Positions 16,641-24,382 of a stretch of 37,653 bases of DNA are shown piece after piece. Below the pieces are notes generated by a model. The model was not told where the DNA came from and did not search any database. It was given only the letters and a program-made list of their open reading frames with translations. The DNA is from Candidatus Gastranaerophilales bacterium (GTDB taxonomy: Bacteria > Cyanobacteriota > Vampirovibrionia > Gastranaerophilales > Gastranaerophilaceae), in contig CANQLA010000002.1 in NCBI GenBank assembly GCA_947624605.1, positions 1 to 37,653 of the forward strand, written 5' to 3'. The number at the start of each line of letters is the position of its first letter. The stretch's first letter is position 1. Both the position numbers and the translations under genes were made by a program.

Positions 16641-17519
16641 TTAACATACGTATGAATTATATAACTCTTCCGTTAAACTGTTGTTTTTCAGCTTCTTTAA
16701 CGCCCTTGATTCCGTTTGTCGAATACATTCCTTTGTCACTCCGTATAAATTCCCTATTTCCTCCAGTGTCTGCTTCTCTTGCTCAAATAACCCAAATCGC
16801 TTCTTTAATACAACTTTTTCTCTGTCCTTCAATGTGTTAAGTAATGCGTTTATATCCTCTGTAAGATTCTTGTATTCAGCATCTCTGTTCGCTGACGACC
16901 TCTTATCTTCTATTACCTCACTTAACGTTAAATCTTTTTGACCATCTCCGTCAAAATCTCCGTCTAACGATAACATCTTATTAAATGCGTTTAAATATGT
17001 GTTTATTTTCTCTGCTTCTATATTCATCCGTTTCGCTACTCTTTCCGTAGAAACACTTCCTTCTCCATCACTTTCCATCTCTGCTTTTACTTTCGTGTAT
17101 TTTGCTATCGTTTCCTGAACATATACAGGAATTCTCATTGCATACGATTGCTCCGATACCGCTTTAAACATGTATTGCTTTATCCACCATGCCGCATATG
17201 TCGCAAATCTGTATCCTAACTTGTAATTGTATTTATCTACTGCCGTAATTAAACCTAAATTACCCTCCTGAATTAAATCCGATATGCTTAATTTCCCGCA
17301 ATGAAGCATCTTCTTCGCTATAGTTACAACCAACTTTAAATTGCTTTTCGTTAATATCTCTTTTGCCTCTTCACTACCCTCTTTCGCTAGTTTCGCAAGT
17401 GCCCTTTCCTCTTCCATTGTTAATGTGCCATACCTTGATATCTTGTTTAAATATGTGTCAAGATTAAATTCCGTCAATTCTTGTGTAATCTCTTTTCTTT
17501 CCACAGCTGCCTTCTTCAT
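16641..17519 (-). CDS. RNA polymerase sigma-70 family factor (short, group-2-like)
   Basis: 292 residues. Region 1.2 is at about 17-50 (DTYLNKISRYGTLTMEEE). Region 2 contains DLIQEGNLGLITAVDKYNY and GYRFATYAAWWIKQ (81-115), covering core binding and -10 recognition. Region 3 is at about 130-185 and region 4 ends with the helix-turn-helix GVTKECIRQTESRALKKLK (260-278). Region 1.1 is absent, as in alternative group-2 sigma factors, although in a reduced genome it could be the main one. The linker between regions 3 and 4 holds DFDGDGQKD (188-196), which has the spacing of a calcium-binding loop. The start has AAGGAG 7 nt upstream. A TATAAT at 17675-17680 on the minus strand could be its -10 and would give a leader of about 150 nt. 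Confidence 0.9.
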   Translation of the reverse strand: MKKAAVERKEITQELTEFNLDTYLNKISRYGTLTMEEERALAKLAKEGSEEAKEILTKSNLKLVVTIAKKMLHCGKLSISDLIQEGNLGLITAVDKYNYKLGYRFATYAAWWIKQYMFKAVSEQSYAMRIPVYVQETIAKYTKVKAEMESDGEGSVSTERVAKRMNIEAEKINTYLNAFNKMLSLDGDFDGDGQKDLTLSEVIEDKRSSANRDAEYKNLTEDINALLNTLKDREKVVLKKRFGLFEQEKQTLEEIGNLYGVTKECIRQTESRALKKLKNNSLTEELYNSYVC

Positions 17520-17949
17520 TGCCTCTCCTTTATTTCTTTACCCTCGTTTTTGCACTTCAATTTGCACAGTCAATAACCGTGCGGAATCTCTTTAGAACAC
17601 AATAGTAATTTACATCAAAACTCCTCCCTCTCAGGAGTCTGTTCACTCTTGTCCCACTTGCTCTATGCTCTTTTATTATATTTTTCTTATATATTTAATA
17701 TATCAAATTGTGGTTATAATTTCAATCCTTTTGTTAAGAAATGTTTATTTGAATATATAGGCTATTTTATTTTTCTTAATATATCTTAATGTTCTAAATT
17801 TGCCAAATACCCCTTTGATACTCCATTATTGCCTCCTCTGTTTTCACAGTTTTTCCCTTTCTTGTTGTATATATTCTTTTGTCATAAAACTTAATGTTTT
17901 GCACCCTATATTCTTATATCTTTTCCTTTTATTATGCTAAAATGTTTTC
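17520..17949. other. Divergent intergenic region between sigma and the AddAB-like gene
   Basis: No open frame of note. It is strongly C over G on the plus strand (86 C to 39 G over 17521-17940, counted by hand). It contains a 6-bp hairpin ACTCCT/AGGAGT at 17620-17638 that would lie in the sigma leader, a minus-strand TATAAT at 17675-17680 and the extended -10 at 17935-17943 for the gene to the right. Confidence 0.5.
17935..17943 (+). promoter_or_regulatory. Extended -10 of the AddAB-like gene, leaderless geometry
   Basis: TGCTAAAAT, with TAAAAT at 17938-17943, then GTTTTC, then ATG at 17950. Transcription would start on or within a base of the ATG. No ribosome binding site is visible upstream of this start. 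Confidence 0.5.
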
Positions 17950-20900
17950 ATGTTAATTTGTGCTTCTTTACGTTCTAATAAATCTGATTTACTTCATAAT
18001 AAGTATATCGAACTTATTAATAATGGTATTCCTCCTGCTCAAATATTGGCTCTTTGCCTCAATGCCCACAAAAAACAAAAATTCCTTAACTTTATTCAAA
18101 ATAATTTAAAAAAATCAACTTTCGGAAAGTTTAATGTTCAAACTTTCTTCGGACTCTGTTATAATGCTCTGTCCGATAATTGGGTCTGCGTTGAAAATTC
18201 TCTCAATTTCGGTGAGTCAGCTTTATTTCCTAATCTTTGCGGACTCGAACTGTCCAGAATGCTCTTATCTAAAAGTATTTCTAAAGGTACTTTTCAAGAT
18301 TATTTTTCTAAAACTAATTTGCTTCATCAGTTATTTAAAAGAATCCAACTTTCTGTTTTAAATTCCTTATCCGATTCTGATTTGGAATTTAAATCTAAAT
18401 TATTAAATGAGTCATTTTTTATTGATGCGAAAAATACTTATGAAAATTTTAAGTATTTGAGTTTAAAATATAGAAGTTTTGATTATTTAAGACAACTTTC
18501 CATTTTACCTTTTATTGTTAAAAATACCGATTATTTTAAAAAAATTAAATACTTATTTGTTGATGATGCTGATGAATTAACATTTGCTGAATTTGATTTC
18601 ATTAAATCTCTTCTTCCGGGTTTGGATAATTATTTTATTGCTTTTGATAATAATGGTGCTTCAAGATGCGGGTATTTAAGTGCTTATAAAACTGCCGTTT
18701 TTCAATTTCCTAAATGGGATACTCCATTGTATTTAAAGGTTTGTGATACCCCTTCTCAAAATGCCGATAAATTGTTTAAAAATATTTTATCCGGTAAAAA
18801 AACTCTTATTTCCAATATGTACACACTTTCTTTTATCAGACGTTTAGATATGCTTGATTGTGCTTTCTCTAAAATTAATGAACTGTTAAAAAACGGTGCC
18901 GATATCTCTGATATTTTAATCGTTACTCCCGTTATCGATGATATGTTAAAATCTTTCTGCTCCGATTTCAATTCCCAATTTATCAGCGGTAGTGAAAAGC
19001 CCAAAGAAACAAGATTCTTAAGAAATATTATTACTTTTCTCAAATTAAATAACCCTGATTGGAATTTAAATATTGATGCTTCCGATTTAAAAGCTTTTTT
19101 CTTTGATTGTTTGCAAATCCCTCAGAAATTCTCTCAAAATTTGGTTTCAAAATGTATTCAAAATCGCTCTTTTGTTGATTTTTCCTTTGATTATGTTTTG
19201 TATCAAAAAAATTATGATAAGTTAAAATTATTTGTTCAAAATTGCACTAAATTATCTCTGTCTTCACAAATTTTAAGCTTTTTTAATTATTTTTCCGATA
19301 ATAAAATTTCCAAAAAAGATTTAAAAAAATTTAATTTTTTCCTTAAAGAAATCAGAAGTTTTGAAACTGCTTTTCCCAATACTGATTCTATTACTCAAAA
19401 AAATATAATTTTACAATTTGAAAACGGAATTATCAGTGAAAATCCTTCTGCACCCGATGAAATAGAACAAAATTCCGTTATTATTTCTACTCCTCAAAAA
19501 GTTATTGATTTTGAAATAAGAAAAAAATATCATTTTTGGCTGGATATATCAAATGATTTATGGACTATGAGAGATGTCGGTGTTCTCTATAATGCTTGGG
19601 TCTTTAATGCCGAATGGAAAAATAAGTCCTTTACTTTTGATGATAATATAAGACTTTCTAACGAAAAAAATGCCAGAGTCTTGAGAAAACTTTTATTGTG
19701 TTGTGAAGAAAAAATTTTTGTATTTTCCTCTCAATATGATTCTTCCGGACACGAAAATTTTGGTATTATGCCTTCTTACTTCATCTGTGATGATAATAAG
19801 TCAGATACTCCAAAAACTAAATGGTCTATAGTTCCAAGAAAAGATCAATTGCCGGTTGTTAATTATAATGGCGGTTTTGCTGCTGTTAATGCCGTACCGG
19901 GTGCAGGTAAAACCACTGTTTTGACTGCTCTTTTAATTCAATTAATTAAAAAAGGTTTTTCTCCTTCTAATATTTTTGTACTTACTTATATGGAATCCGC
20001 TGCTTCTAATATTCGTGAAAAAATTAAACTTGCCATCCCTAATCAAAATGAATTGCCTTATATTTCCACTATTCATGGTTTGGCTTTCCGTATTCTCAAA
20101 GAAAATAATAATTATGCTAAACTCAATTTACCTGATAATATTGATGTAGTTGACGATAACACAAGACAAAAAATTATCAGAGAATGTATTTCCGAATTAG
20201 CTCTTGAGCATGATGATTATGATGATTATGAAAAAGGTATTTCTGTTTTAAAACTTTCTCCCGATAATGTTAAACCTTTAAAATCCTTAAAAAATTCCAA
20301 ATCTTTTTATAAACTTTTTCCTCTCTATGAGAAAAAACTTAAAAAAGAAGGTTTAATAGATTATGACGATATGCTGAGATATGCAGTAAAACTGATTTCT
20401 GATTTTCCGGGTATCGGTGAATATTATGCGGATTTATGTTCTTTTATTATTGAAGATGAGGCTCAAGATTCTACAATTTTACAGCAAAAATTGTTATTAA
20501 AATTGGCATCCGTTCACAAAAATTTGCTTAGAATAGGAGATATCAATCAGGCTATTACTTCTTCTTTCACTGATTGCGATCCGGGATGTTTTAAAAAATT
20601 CTTTGATGAAAATACTCAAATCGTTATGCATTCTTCTCAACGCAGTTGTATACAAATCCAAAAAACGGCAAATCATTTAATTGATTTTTCTAAAGGTAAT
20701 GAATTTTTGAAAGATGCTTTTTTTGACAGCAAACTCTCTGCTACGGATAATAACCCCATTTCTTCCGTTGACCCTCAATTTTCTGTCTTTGAAAACTTGC
20801 ATGACGAAAAACTTTTCGTTTTAAATAAAATAAAAGAAATTTTTTGTTCCGGTACAAAAAAGTCTGTTGCCATACTTTTAAGAAATAATTATCAAATTAA

Positions 20901-21762
20901 TGATTGGGCTGATTTCTTTTCTCAAAACGGTTTAAGTGTTGCTTTAAGATCCGATATTCTTGAACAAAAGGTAATTTTTAAGGTTATTTTTGCTTTTCTT
21001 AAATTTTTGCAAACACCTCTTTCTAATCATTGTGTTTTAAATCTTATGCAAATTTTCAATAATTGTAATATTATTCGTTTTTCAAAAAATGATTATACTT
21101 TTGTTCAAAATTTGAAAATACCTTTTATTCAATCTTATACCGATGATTTTCCAAGTGAAAGCCTGTTAAATTTATGGTGGAACTTACAGTTTAATGATGA
21201 TTTATCATACTGTACTCCTGATATAGCTGCTATAAAAATAGGTTTGAGATTTTTTAATTCCCAAAATGAAAAGTCTAACGTTTATCTTATTTCAACAATT
21301 ATTAAACGTATAATGAATACTTATAGTTCCGATAATTCTGTTTTGGATAAATTGGAACAAATTTCAAAACGCCCTATCGGCTCTTATTTCAAATTCTTTG
21401 AAGACGAAAATATTGAGAAAAATTCTGATGTGAAAATTATGACAATACATAAGTCTAAGGGTGATGAATTTGACGTTGTTTTTATTCCTGAAACAAGTGA
21501 GGAAAACTTTCCTCTTTTAAAAGAAAAGGTTAAGATAAAATCTTATTTTACGGAAAATATAAGAGAACTCAGATTTAATTATAAAAAAAGAAGCGTTGAC
21601 GAAATGAAAAAACAAATTGCTCAAGAAACAATCAGGCTTTTATATGTCGGATTTACAAGAGCAAAAACCGATTTGTTTGTTACTTGTGCCGATAAAAATA
21701 AATTTGGCAAAAAAATTATGCCGTCTATTATTTTTAATGAATTCGGAGATAATATTTTATGA
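17950..21762 (+). CDS. Tandem UvrD/AddB-like helicase: decayed N-half fused to an active SF1 half
   Basis: 1,270 residues. The C-half is an intact superfamily 1A helicase: Walker A VPGAGKTT (649-656), TIHGLAFRIL, Walker B IIEDEAQDS (Asp836, Glu837), LLRIGDINQAITSSF, TIHKSKGDEFDVVF and LLYVGFTRAK (about 1231-1240). The N-half (1 to about 620) keeps a helicase-like plan without catalytic residues: GIPPAQILALCLNAHKK resembles the segment after Walker A but no GKT precedes it, LFVDDADELT (Asp205-Glu209) sits where motif II should be, and NARVLRKLLLCCEEKIFVFS where motif VI should be. That is how AddB and RecC derive from helicases. The stop overlaps the nuclease gene by ATGA. Likely role: double-strand-end processing for recombination. 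Assignment of the N-half is by motif order only. Confidence 0.82.
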   Translation: MLICASLRSNKSDLLHNKYIELINNGIPPAQILALCLNAHKKQKFLNFIQNNLKKSTFGKFNVQTFFGLCYNALSDNWVCVENSLNFGESALFPNLCGLELSRMLLSKSISKGTFQDYFSKTNLLHQLFKRIQLSVLNSLSDSDLEFKSKLLNESFFIDAKNTYENFKYLSLKYRSFDYLRQLSILPFIVKNTDYFKKIKYLFVDDADELTFAEFDFIKSLLPGLDNYFIAFDNNGASRCGYLSAYKTAVFQFPKWDTPLYLKVCDTPSQNADKLFKNILSGKKTLISNMYTLSFIRRLDMLDCAFSKINELLKNGADISDILIVTPVIDDMLKSFCSDFNSQFISGSEKPKETRFLRNIITFLKLNNPDWNLNIDASDLKAFFFDCLQIPQKFSQNLVSKCIQNRSFVDFSFDYVLYQKNYDKLKLFVQNCTKLSLSSQILSFFNYFSDNKISKKDLKKFNFFLKEIRSFETAFPNTDSITQKNIILQFENGIISENPSAPDEIEQNSVIISTPQKVIDFEIRKKYHFWLDISNDLWTMRDVGVLYNAWVFNAEWKNKSFTFDDNIRLSNEKNARVLRKLLLCCEEKIFVFSSQYDSSGHENFGIMPSYFICDDNKSDTPKTKWSIVPRKDQLPVVNYNGGFAAVNAVPGAGKTTVLTALLIQLIKKGFSPSNIFVLTYMESAASNIREKIKLAIPNQNELPYISTIHGLAFRILKENNNYAKLNLPDNIDVVDDNTRQKIIRECISELALEHDDYDDYEKGISVLKLSPDNVKPLKSLKNSKSFYKLFPLYEKKLKKEGLIDYDDMLRYAVKLISDFPGIGEYYADLCSFIIEDEAQDSTILQQKLLLKLASVHKNLLRIGDINQAITSSFTDCDPGCFKKFFDENTQIVMHSSQRSCIQIQKTANHLIDFSKGNEFLKDAFFDSKLSATDNNPISSVDPQFSVFENLHDEKLFVLNKIKEIFCSGTKKSVAILLRNNYQINDWADFFSQNGLSVALRSDILEQKVIFKVIFAFLKFLQTPLSNHCVLNLMQIFNNCNIIRFSKNDYTFVQNLKIPFIQSYTDDFPSESLLNLWWNLQFNDDLSYCTPDIAAIKIGLRFFNSQNEKSNVYLISTIIKRIMNTYSSDNSVLDKLEQISKRPIGSYFKFFEDENIEKNSDVKIMTIHKSKGDEFDVVFIPETSEENFPLLKEKVKIKSYFTENIRELRFNYKKRSVDEMKKQIAQETIRLLYVGFTRAKTDLFVTCADKNKFGKKIMPSIIFNEFGDNIL

Positions 21763-22430
21763 AAATATATACTGCCGGTATGTTAAAAACATTTTCACAA
21801 TGTCCTGAAAAATATAACCTTATATATAATGAACATTTGGAGGCTCCTTCTGATGATAATTCTGCTGTAATCGGTAAAAAAATTCATTCGCTGATTTATT
21901 TTTTTTTAAAAGGTGCAAATGTAAATAAAATGATTTTATCATTAGATAATCCTCAAAATGAAAATTTAAAAACTTTATGGAAAAATTTCCTCTCTTTCGG
22001 AATAAGAAATGTATCTGAATGTGAATTGACTTTTAATGTTATTTTGAATGAAAATATCCTGATGACCGGCAGAGCTGATGCACTCAGAGAAAAAAAAGAT
22101 ACAATCGAAATTTTGGATTGGAAAACGGGTTCTTCGGATAATATAAATCCTGAACGGGAATATCAAACAATCGTTTATTTATATTGTGTTTATAAATTGT
22201 TGTTTCTGCAACACAGGATTTATAATCCTGAAAATTTAAGCATGACTTATTATTTCCTTAAAAATAAAACATATAAAACTGTCAAATTCTCAAAAGAAAA
22301 ATACAAAATTTATGAAATATATTTGAACGAATTAACTGAAAAAATTATGTTATATCAATATAATACATCGAATTTTTCAGATAAATGCGTTAATTGTTCT
22401 TTTAAAATTATTTGTCAAAATACTTACTAA
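21759..22430 (+). CDS. Free-standing PD-(D/E)XK nuclease with AddB-type Fe-S cysteines
   Basis: 223 residues starting four bases inside the helicase gene. RecB/AddB-family nuclease residues are visible: His43, Asp107 in GRADAL, Asp120 and Lys122 in LDWKTG, then Gln136 in EYQTIVYLY. Four cysteines are placed as in the Fe-S nuclease domain of AddB: Cys15 in FSQCPEKY near the start and Cys210, Cys213 and Cys219 (C-x2-C-x5-C) at the very end. In known AddB this domain is the C-terminal part of the inactive-helicase subunit; here it is a separate polypeptide. With the protein before it, it should form a helicase-nuclease. Cas4 has a similar core, but no cas genes or CRISPR are nearby. Confidence 0.85.
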   Translation: MKIYTAGMLKTFSQCPEKYNLIYNEHLEAPSDDNSAVIGKKIHSLIYFFLKGANVNKMILSLDNPQNENLKTLWKNFLSFGIRNVSECELTFNVILNENILMTGRADALREKKDTIEILDWKTGSSDNINPEREYQTIVYLYCVYKLLFLQHRIYNPENLSMTYYFLKNKTYKTVKFSKEKYKIYEIYLNELTEKIMLYQYNTSNFSDKCVNCSFKIICQNTY

Positions 22431-22443
22431 TATATAAATAATG

Positions 22444-22452
22444 TGCTATAAT
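22444..22452 (+). promoter_or_regulatory. Extended -10 promoter of the blaI-like gene
   Basis: TGCTATAAT, consensus extended -10. Predicted start is near 22459 and the leader about 45 nt. Two ATTGTA words lie between it and the ATG and could be part of a BlaI-type operator, but no clear dyad was found. Confidence 0.55.
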
Positions 22453-22503
22453 TATAGTAATTGTAATAAATTGTATTCTGATTAAAACTCACGGCGGTAA
22501 AAT

Positions 22504-22854
22504 ATGAAATCAATTCATGGTTCTTTGGAAAACGAAATAATGAATGCGGTTTGGTCTTTGGAAGAAAATGACCGAAATAATGGCAATATTAATATTTCAG
22601 TCGGAGATATAGTTGATTTTATTAATTCGTACGGAAAAAATAAAGCCTATACCACAATCAAAACGGTAATGGACAGATTGGTTGATAAAAAGTATCTTCA
22701 AAGATATAAATCTGGTAAAAAATTTTTTTATTCTTCAACAGATTCAAGAGAAAAAACCGCTCAATCCGCAATAAAAAATCTTATAGGTCAGTATTTTAAT
22801 AATGATATAAGATCTTTGATAAATGTACTTGAAAAACAATGTCTAAAAAATTAA
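22504..22854 (+). CDS. BlaI/MecI/CopY-family transcriptional repressor
   Basis: 116 residues. The winged-helix plan of the family is clear: LENEIMNAVWSLEEN, a recognition region with KAYTTIKTVMDRLVDKKYL, then a wing (RYKSGKKFFYSS) and a C-terminal dimerisation helix. The N-terminal helix is followed by an insertion (NDRNNGNINIS) compared with MecI. Such proteins repress beta-lactamase, copper or cell-wall stress genes and are released when a BlaR1-type protease cuts them; no BlaR1 or beta-lactamase gene lies in the window, so its targets are unknown. The last 16 bases overlap the next gene. Confidence 0.88.
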   Translation: MKSIHGSLENEIMNAVWSLEENDRNNGNINISVGDIVDFINSYGKNKAYTTIKTVMDRLVDKKYLQRYKSGKKFFYSSTDSREKTAQSAIKNLIGQYFNNDIRSLINVLEKQCLKN

Positions 22855-23225
22855 AAGAAATTAATATTTCATATCGTAAGTTGGCAGGAGAATTGATAAA
22901 ATGTGTTCTTGCCAAAAAAATGTCCGTAAAACAAGCCCTTTTAGCTTTTCCCAAAGATGTTTCAGATACTTCTGTTAAAGCTTCCTGGCATGCTTTATGC
23001 CATCTTGAGGCTGATGAGGATTTGAGAAAAAATGATTTGGAATATGCTCAAGAACAAGATTTATATCTCGCAAATATTGCGGAAACTCTTTATAAAGGTG
23101 AACAATTGCCATTTAATATTCGTGATGCTTATAAAAAATATTATGATTTACCTCTAAATCCGCATAAACCCGGTTTTGAAGGTTTTCTTGCAAGCTTTCA
23201 AAATTTTTTAACTGTTTCTAAATAA
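22839..23225 (+). CDS. Unknown 128-residue protein coupled to the BlaI-like repressor
   Basis: Starts at ATG 22839, 16 nt inside the repressor gene, in another frame. It is predicted mainly helical and soluble with no signal peptide or membrane segment. A conserved-looking core is SVKASWHALCHLEADEDLR followed by YAQEQDLYLANIAETLYKG; the end has LPLNPHKPGFEGFL. I do not recognise a family. The overlap argues for co-translation with the repressor and possibly a shared function. Its stop directly abuts the stop of the convergent DnaJ-like gene (23225/23226), leaving no room for a terminator. Confidence 0.75.
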   Translation: MSKKLKEINISYRKLAGELIKCVLAKKMSVKQALLAFPKDVSDTSVKASWHALCHLEADEDLRKNDLEYAQEQDLYLANIAETLYKGEQLPFNIRDAYKKYYDLPLNPHKPGFEGFLASFQNFLTVSK

Positions 23226-24269
23226 CTATTTATCCAATTTTAAAAGTTGTTCATACAGTTTCTTTTGTTCATTTGTAACAGTATCAGGAATATTTATTTT
23301 GATTTTGACGTTTAAATTTCCGTAACCTGACGGCTTTTTGGGTAATCCTAATCCTTTTAAACGCATTGTAGTACCGGATTTTGTCATTGGTGGGATTTTT
23401 ATTCCGACTTGACCGTGTAAAGTTTCAATTTCCTTTTTTATTCCCAACACTGCTTCTGCCGGTGATATTGTAATTTGTTTTGAAACATCGGAACCGTCTG
23501 TTTCATATTCATTATCTTTGATATTGATTATTAAATACAGATTTCCGACTCTGCCATATTGGTCTTTGTTCCCTTCTCCGGTTAACCTTATTTTTTGTCC
23601 GTTGTTAATTCCTTTTGGGATTTTTACATTTATATTTTTTGAATTATTTATATAACCTGTTCCTCCGCAAGAAGAACAATAACCTCCGTTACTGCCGCAA
23701 ACATCGCATTTTTCCATATTGCTTATTCGTATTGTTTTAGGTGTTTCTTGCATCAAATCTTTGGCACTGAGAGTTATTTCTCTTGTAATGTCCAAATTTT
23801 TAACAGATTCTTGCTGACGGTGTTTTCTTCCTGTTGAGGAAAAATCTCCCGCATTTGAAAATCCGTTTAAATCATTAAAACTGAAAGATTTTGATTTTCT
23901 TGCACCGCCCATTAAATCTCCGAAAATTGAGCTGAAAAAGTCTGAAAAACCTCCCATATTACTGAAGTCTTGACTGTATCCACCGGTATTATTGTAATTA
24001 TTAAAATTAAAACCTTCAAATCCGGGCGGTGGTGTAAAATCAGAACCTGACTGCCAGTTTGAGCCTAAACTGTCATATCTGCTCCTTTTATTTTTATCCG
24101 ATAAAACTTCATAAGCTTCATTTATATCTTTAAATTTTTCCACAGCATCCGGATTTTTATTTACATCAGGGTGGTATTTTCTTGCAAGTTTTCTGTATGC
24201 CGATTTTATTTGTGCTTCCGTTGCATTTCTTTCAACACCTAAAATTTTATAATAGTCTTGATATTTCAT
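23226..24269 (-). CDS. DnaJ-like Hsp40 co-chaperone with a single CxxC pair
   Basis: 347 residues. The J domain occupies about 1-70 ([23 protein letters not shown] at 33-35), stimulating DnaK ATPase. A Gly/Phe/Asn/Ser-rich linker covers about 70-150. Full-length DnaJ has four CxxCxGxG repeats binding two zinc ions; here only CDVCGS (Cys188, Cys191) and CSSCGGTGY (Cys198, Cys201) remain, enough for one zinc site. Substrate-binding beta domains follow ([18 protein letters not shown], then [18 protein letters not shown]). It is intermediate between type A DnaJ and type B CbpA. GAGGTGA 10 nt before the ATG supports the start. No dnaK or grpE is adjacent. Confidence 0.9.
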   Translation of the reverse strand: MKYQDYYKILGVERNATEAQIKSAYRKLARKYHPDVNKNPDAVEKFKDINEAYEVLSDKNKRSRYDSLGSNWQSGSDFTPPPGFEGFNFNNYNNTGGYSQDFSNMGGFSDFFSSIFGDLMGGARKSKSFSFNDLNGFSNAGDFSSTGRKHRQQESVKNLDITREITLSAKDLMQETPKTIRISNMEKCDVCGSNGGYCSSCGGTGYINNSKNINVKIPKGINNGQKIRLTGEGNKDQYGRVGNLYLIINIKDNEYETDGSDVSKQITISPAEAVLGIKKEIETLHGQVGIKIPPMTKSGTTMRLKGLGLPKKPSGYGNLNVKIKINIPDTVTNEQKKLYEQLLKLDK

Positions 24270-24370
24270 TTGATTTATTCACCTCGGTTTATAATAAAAT
24301 CATAATATAAAAATTGTCTATTTCCATAATTTTTAATTTTTTTTTAATTATACAAACGTTATACTTGTAG

Positions 24371-24376
24371 TATAAT
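24371..24376 (+). promoter_or_regulatory. -10 element of the GHL10 gene, leaderless geometry
   Basis: TATAAT followed by TCTGTT and then ATG at 24383. Transcription would start at the ATG. There is no ribosome site and no clear -35. Confidence 0.5.
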
Positions 24377-24382
24377 TCTGTT

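Noticed and set aside
21759-22430. Cas4-type nuclease of a CRISPR adaptation module
   Set aside because: The Fe-S nuclease core is similar, but there is no cas1, cas2 or repeat array, and the gene overlaps a helicase, which fits AddAB better.
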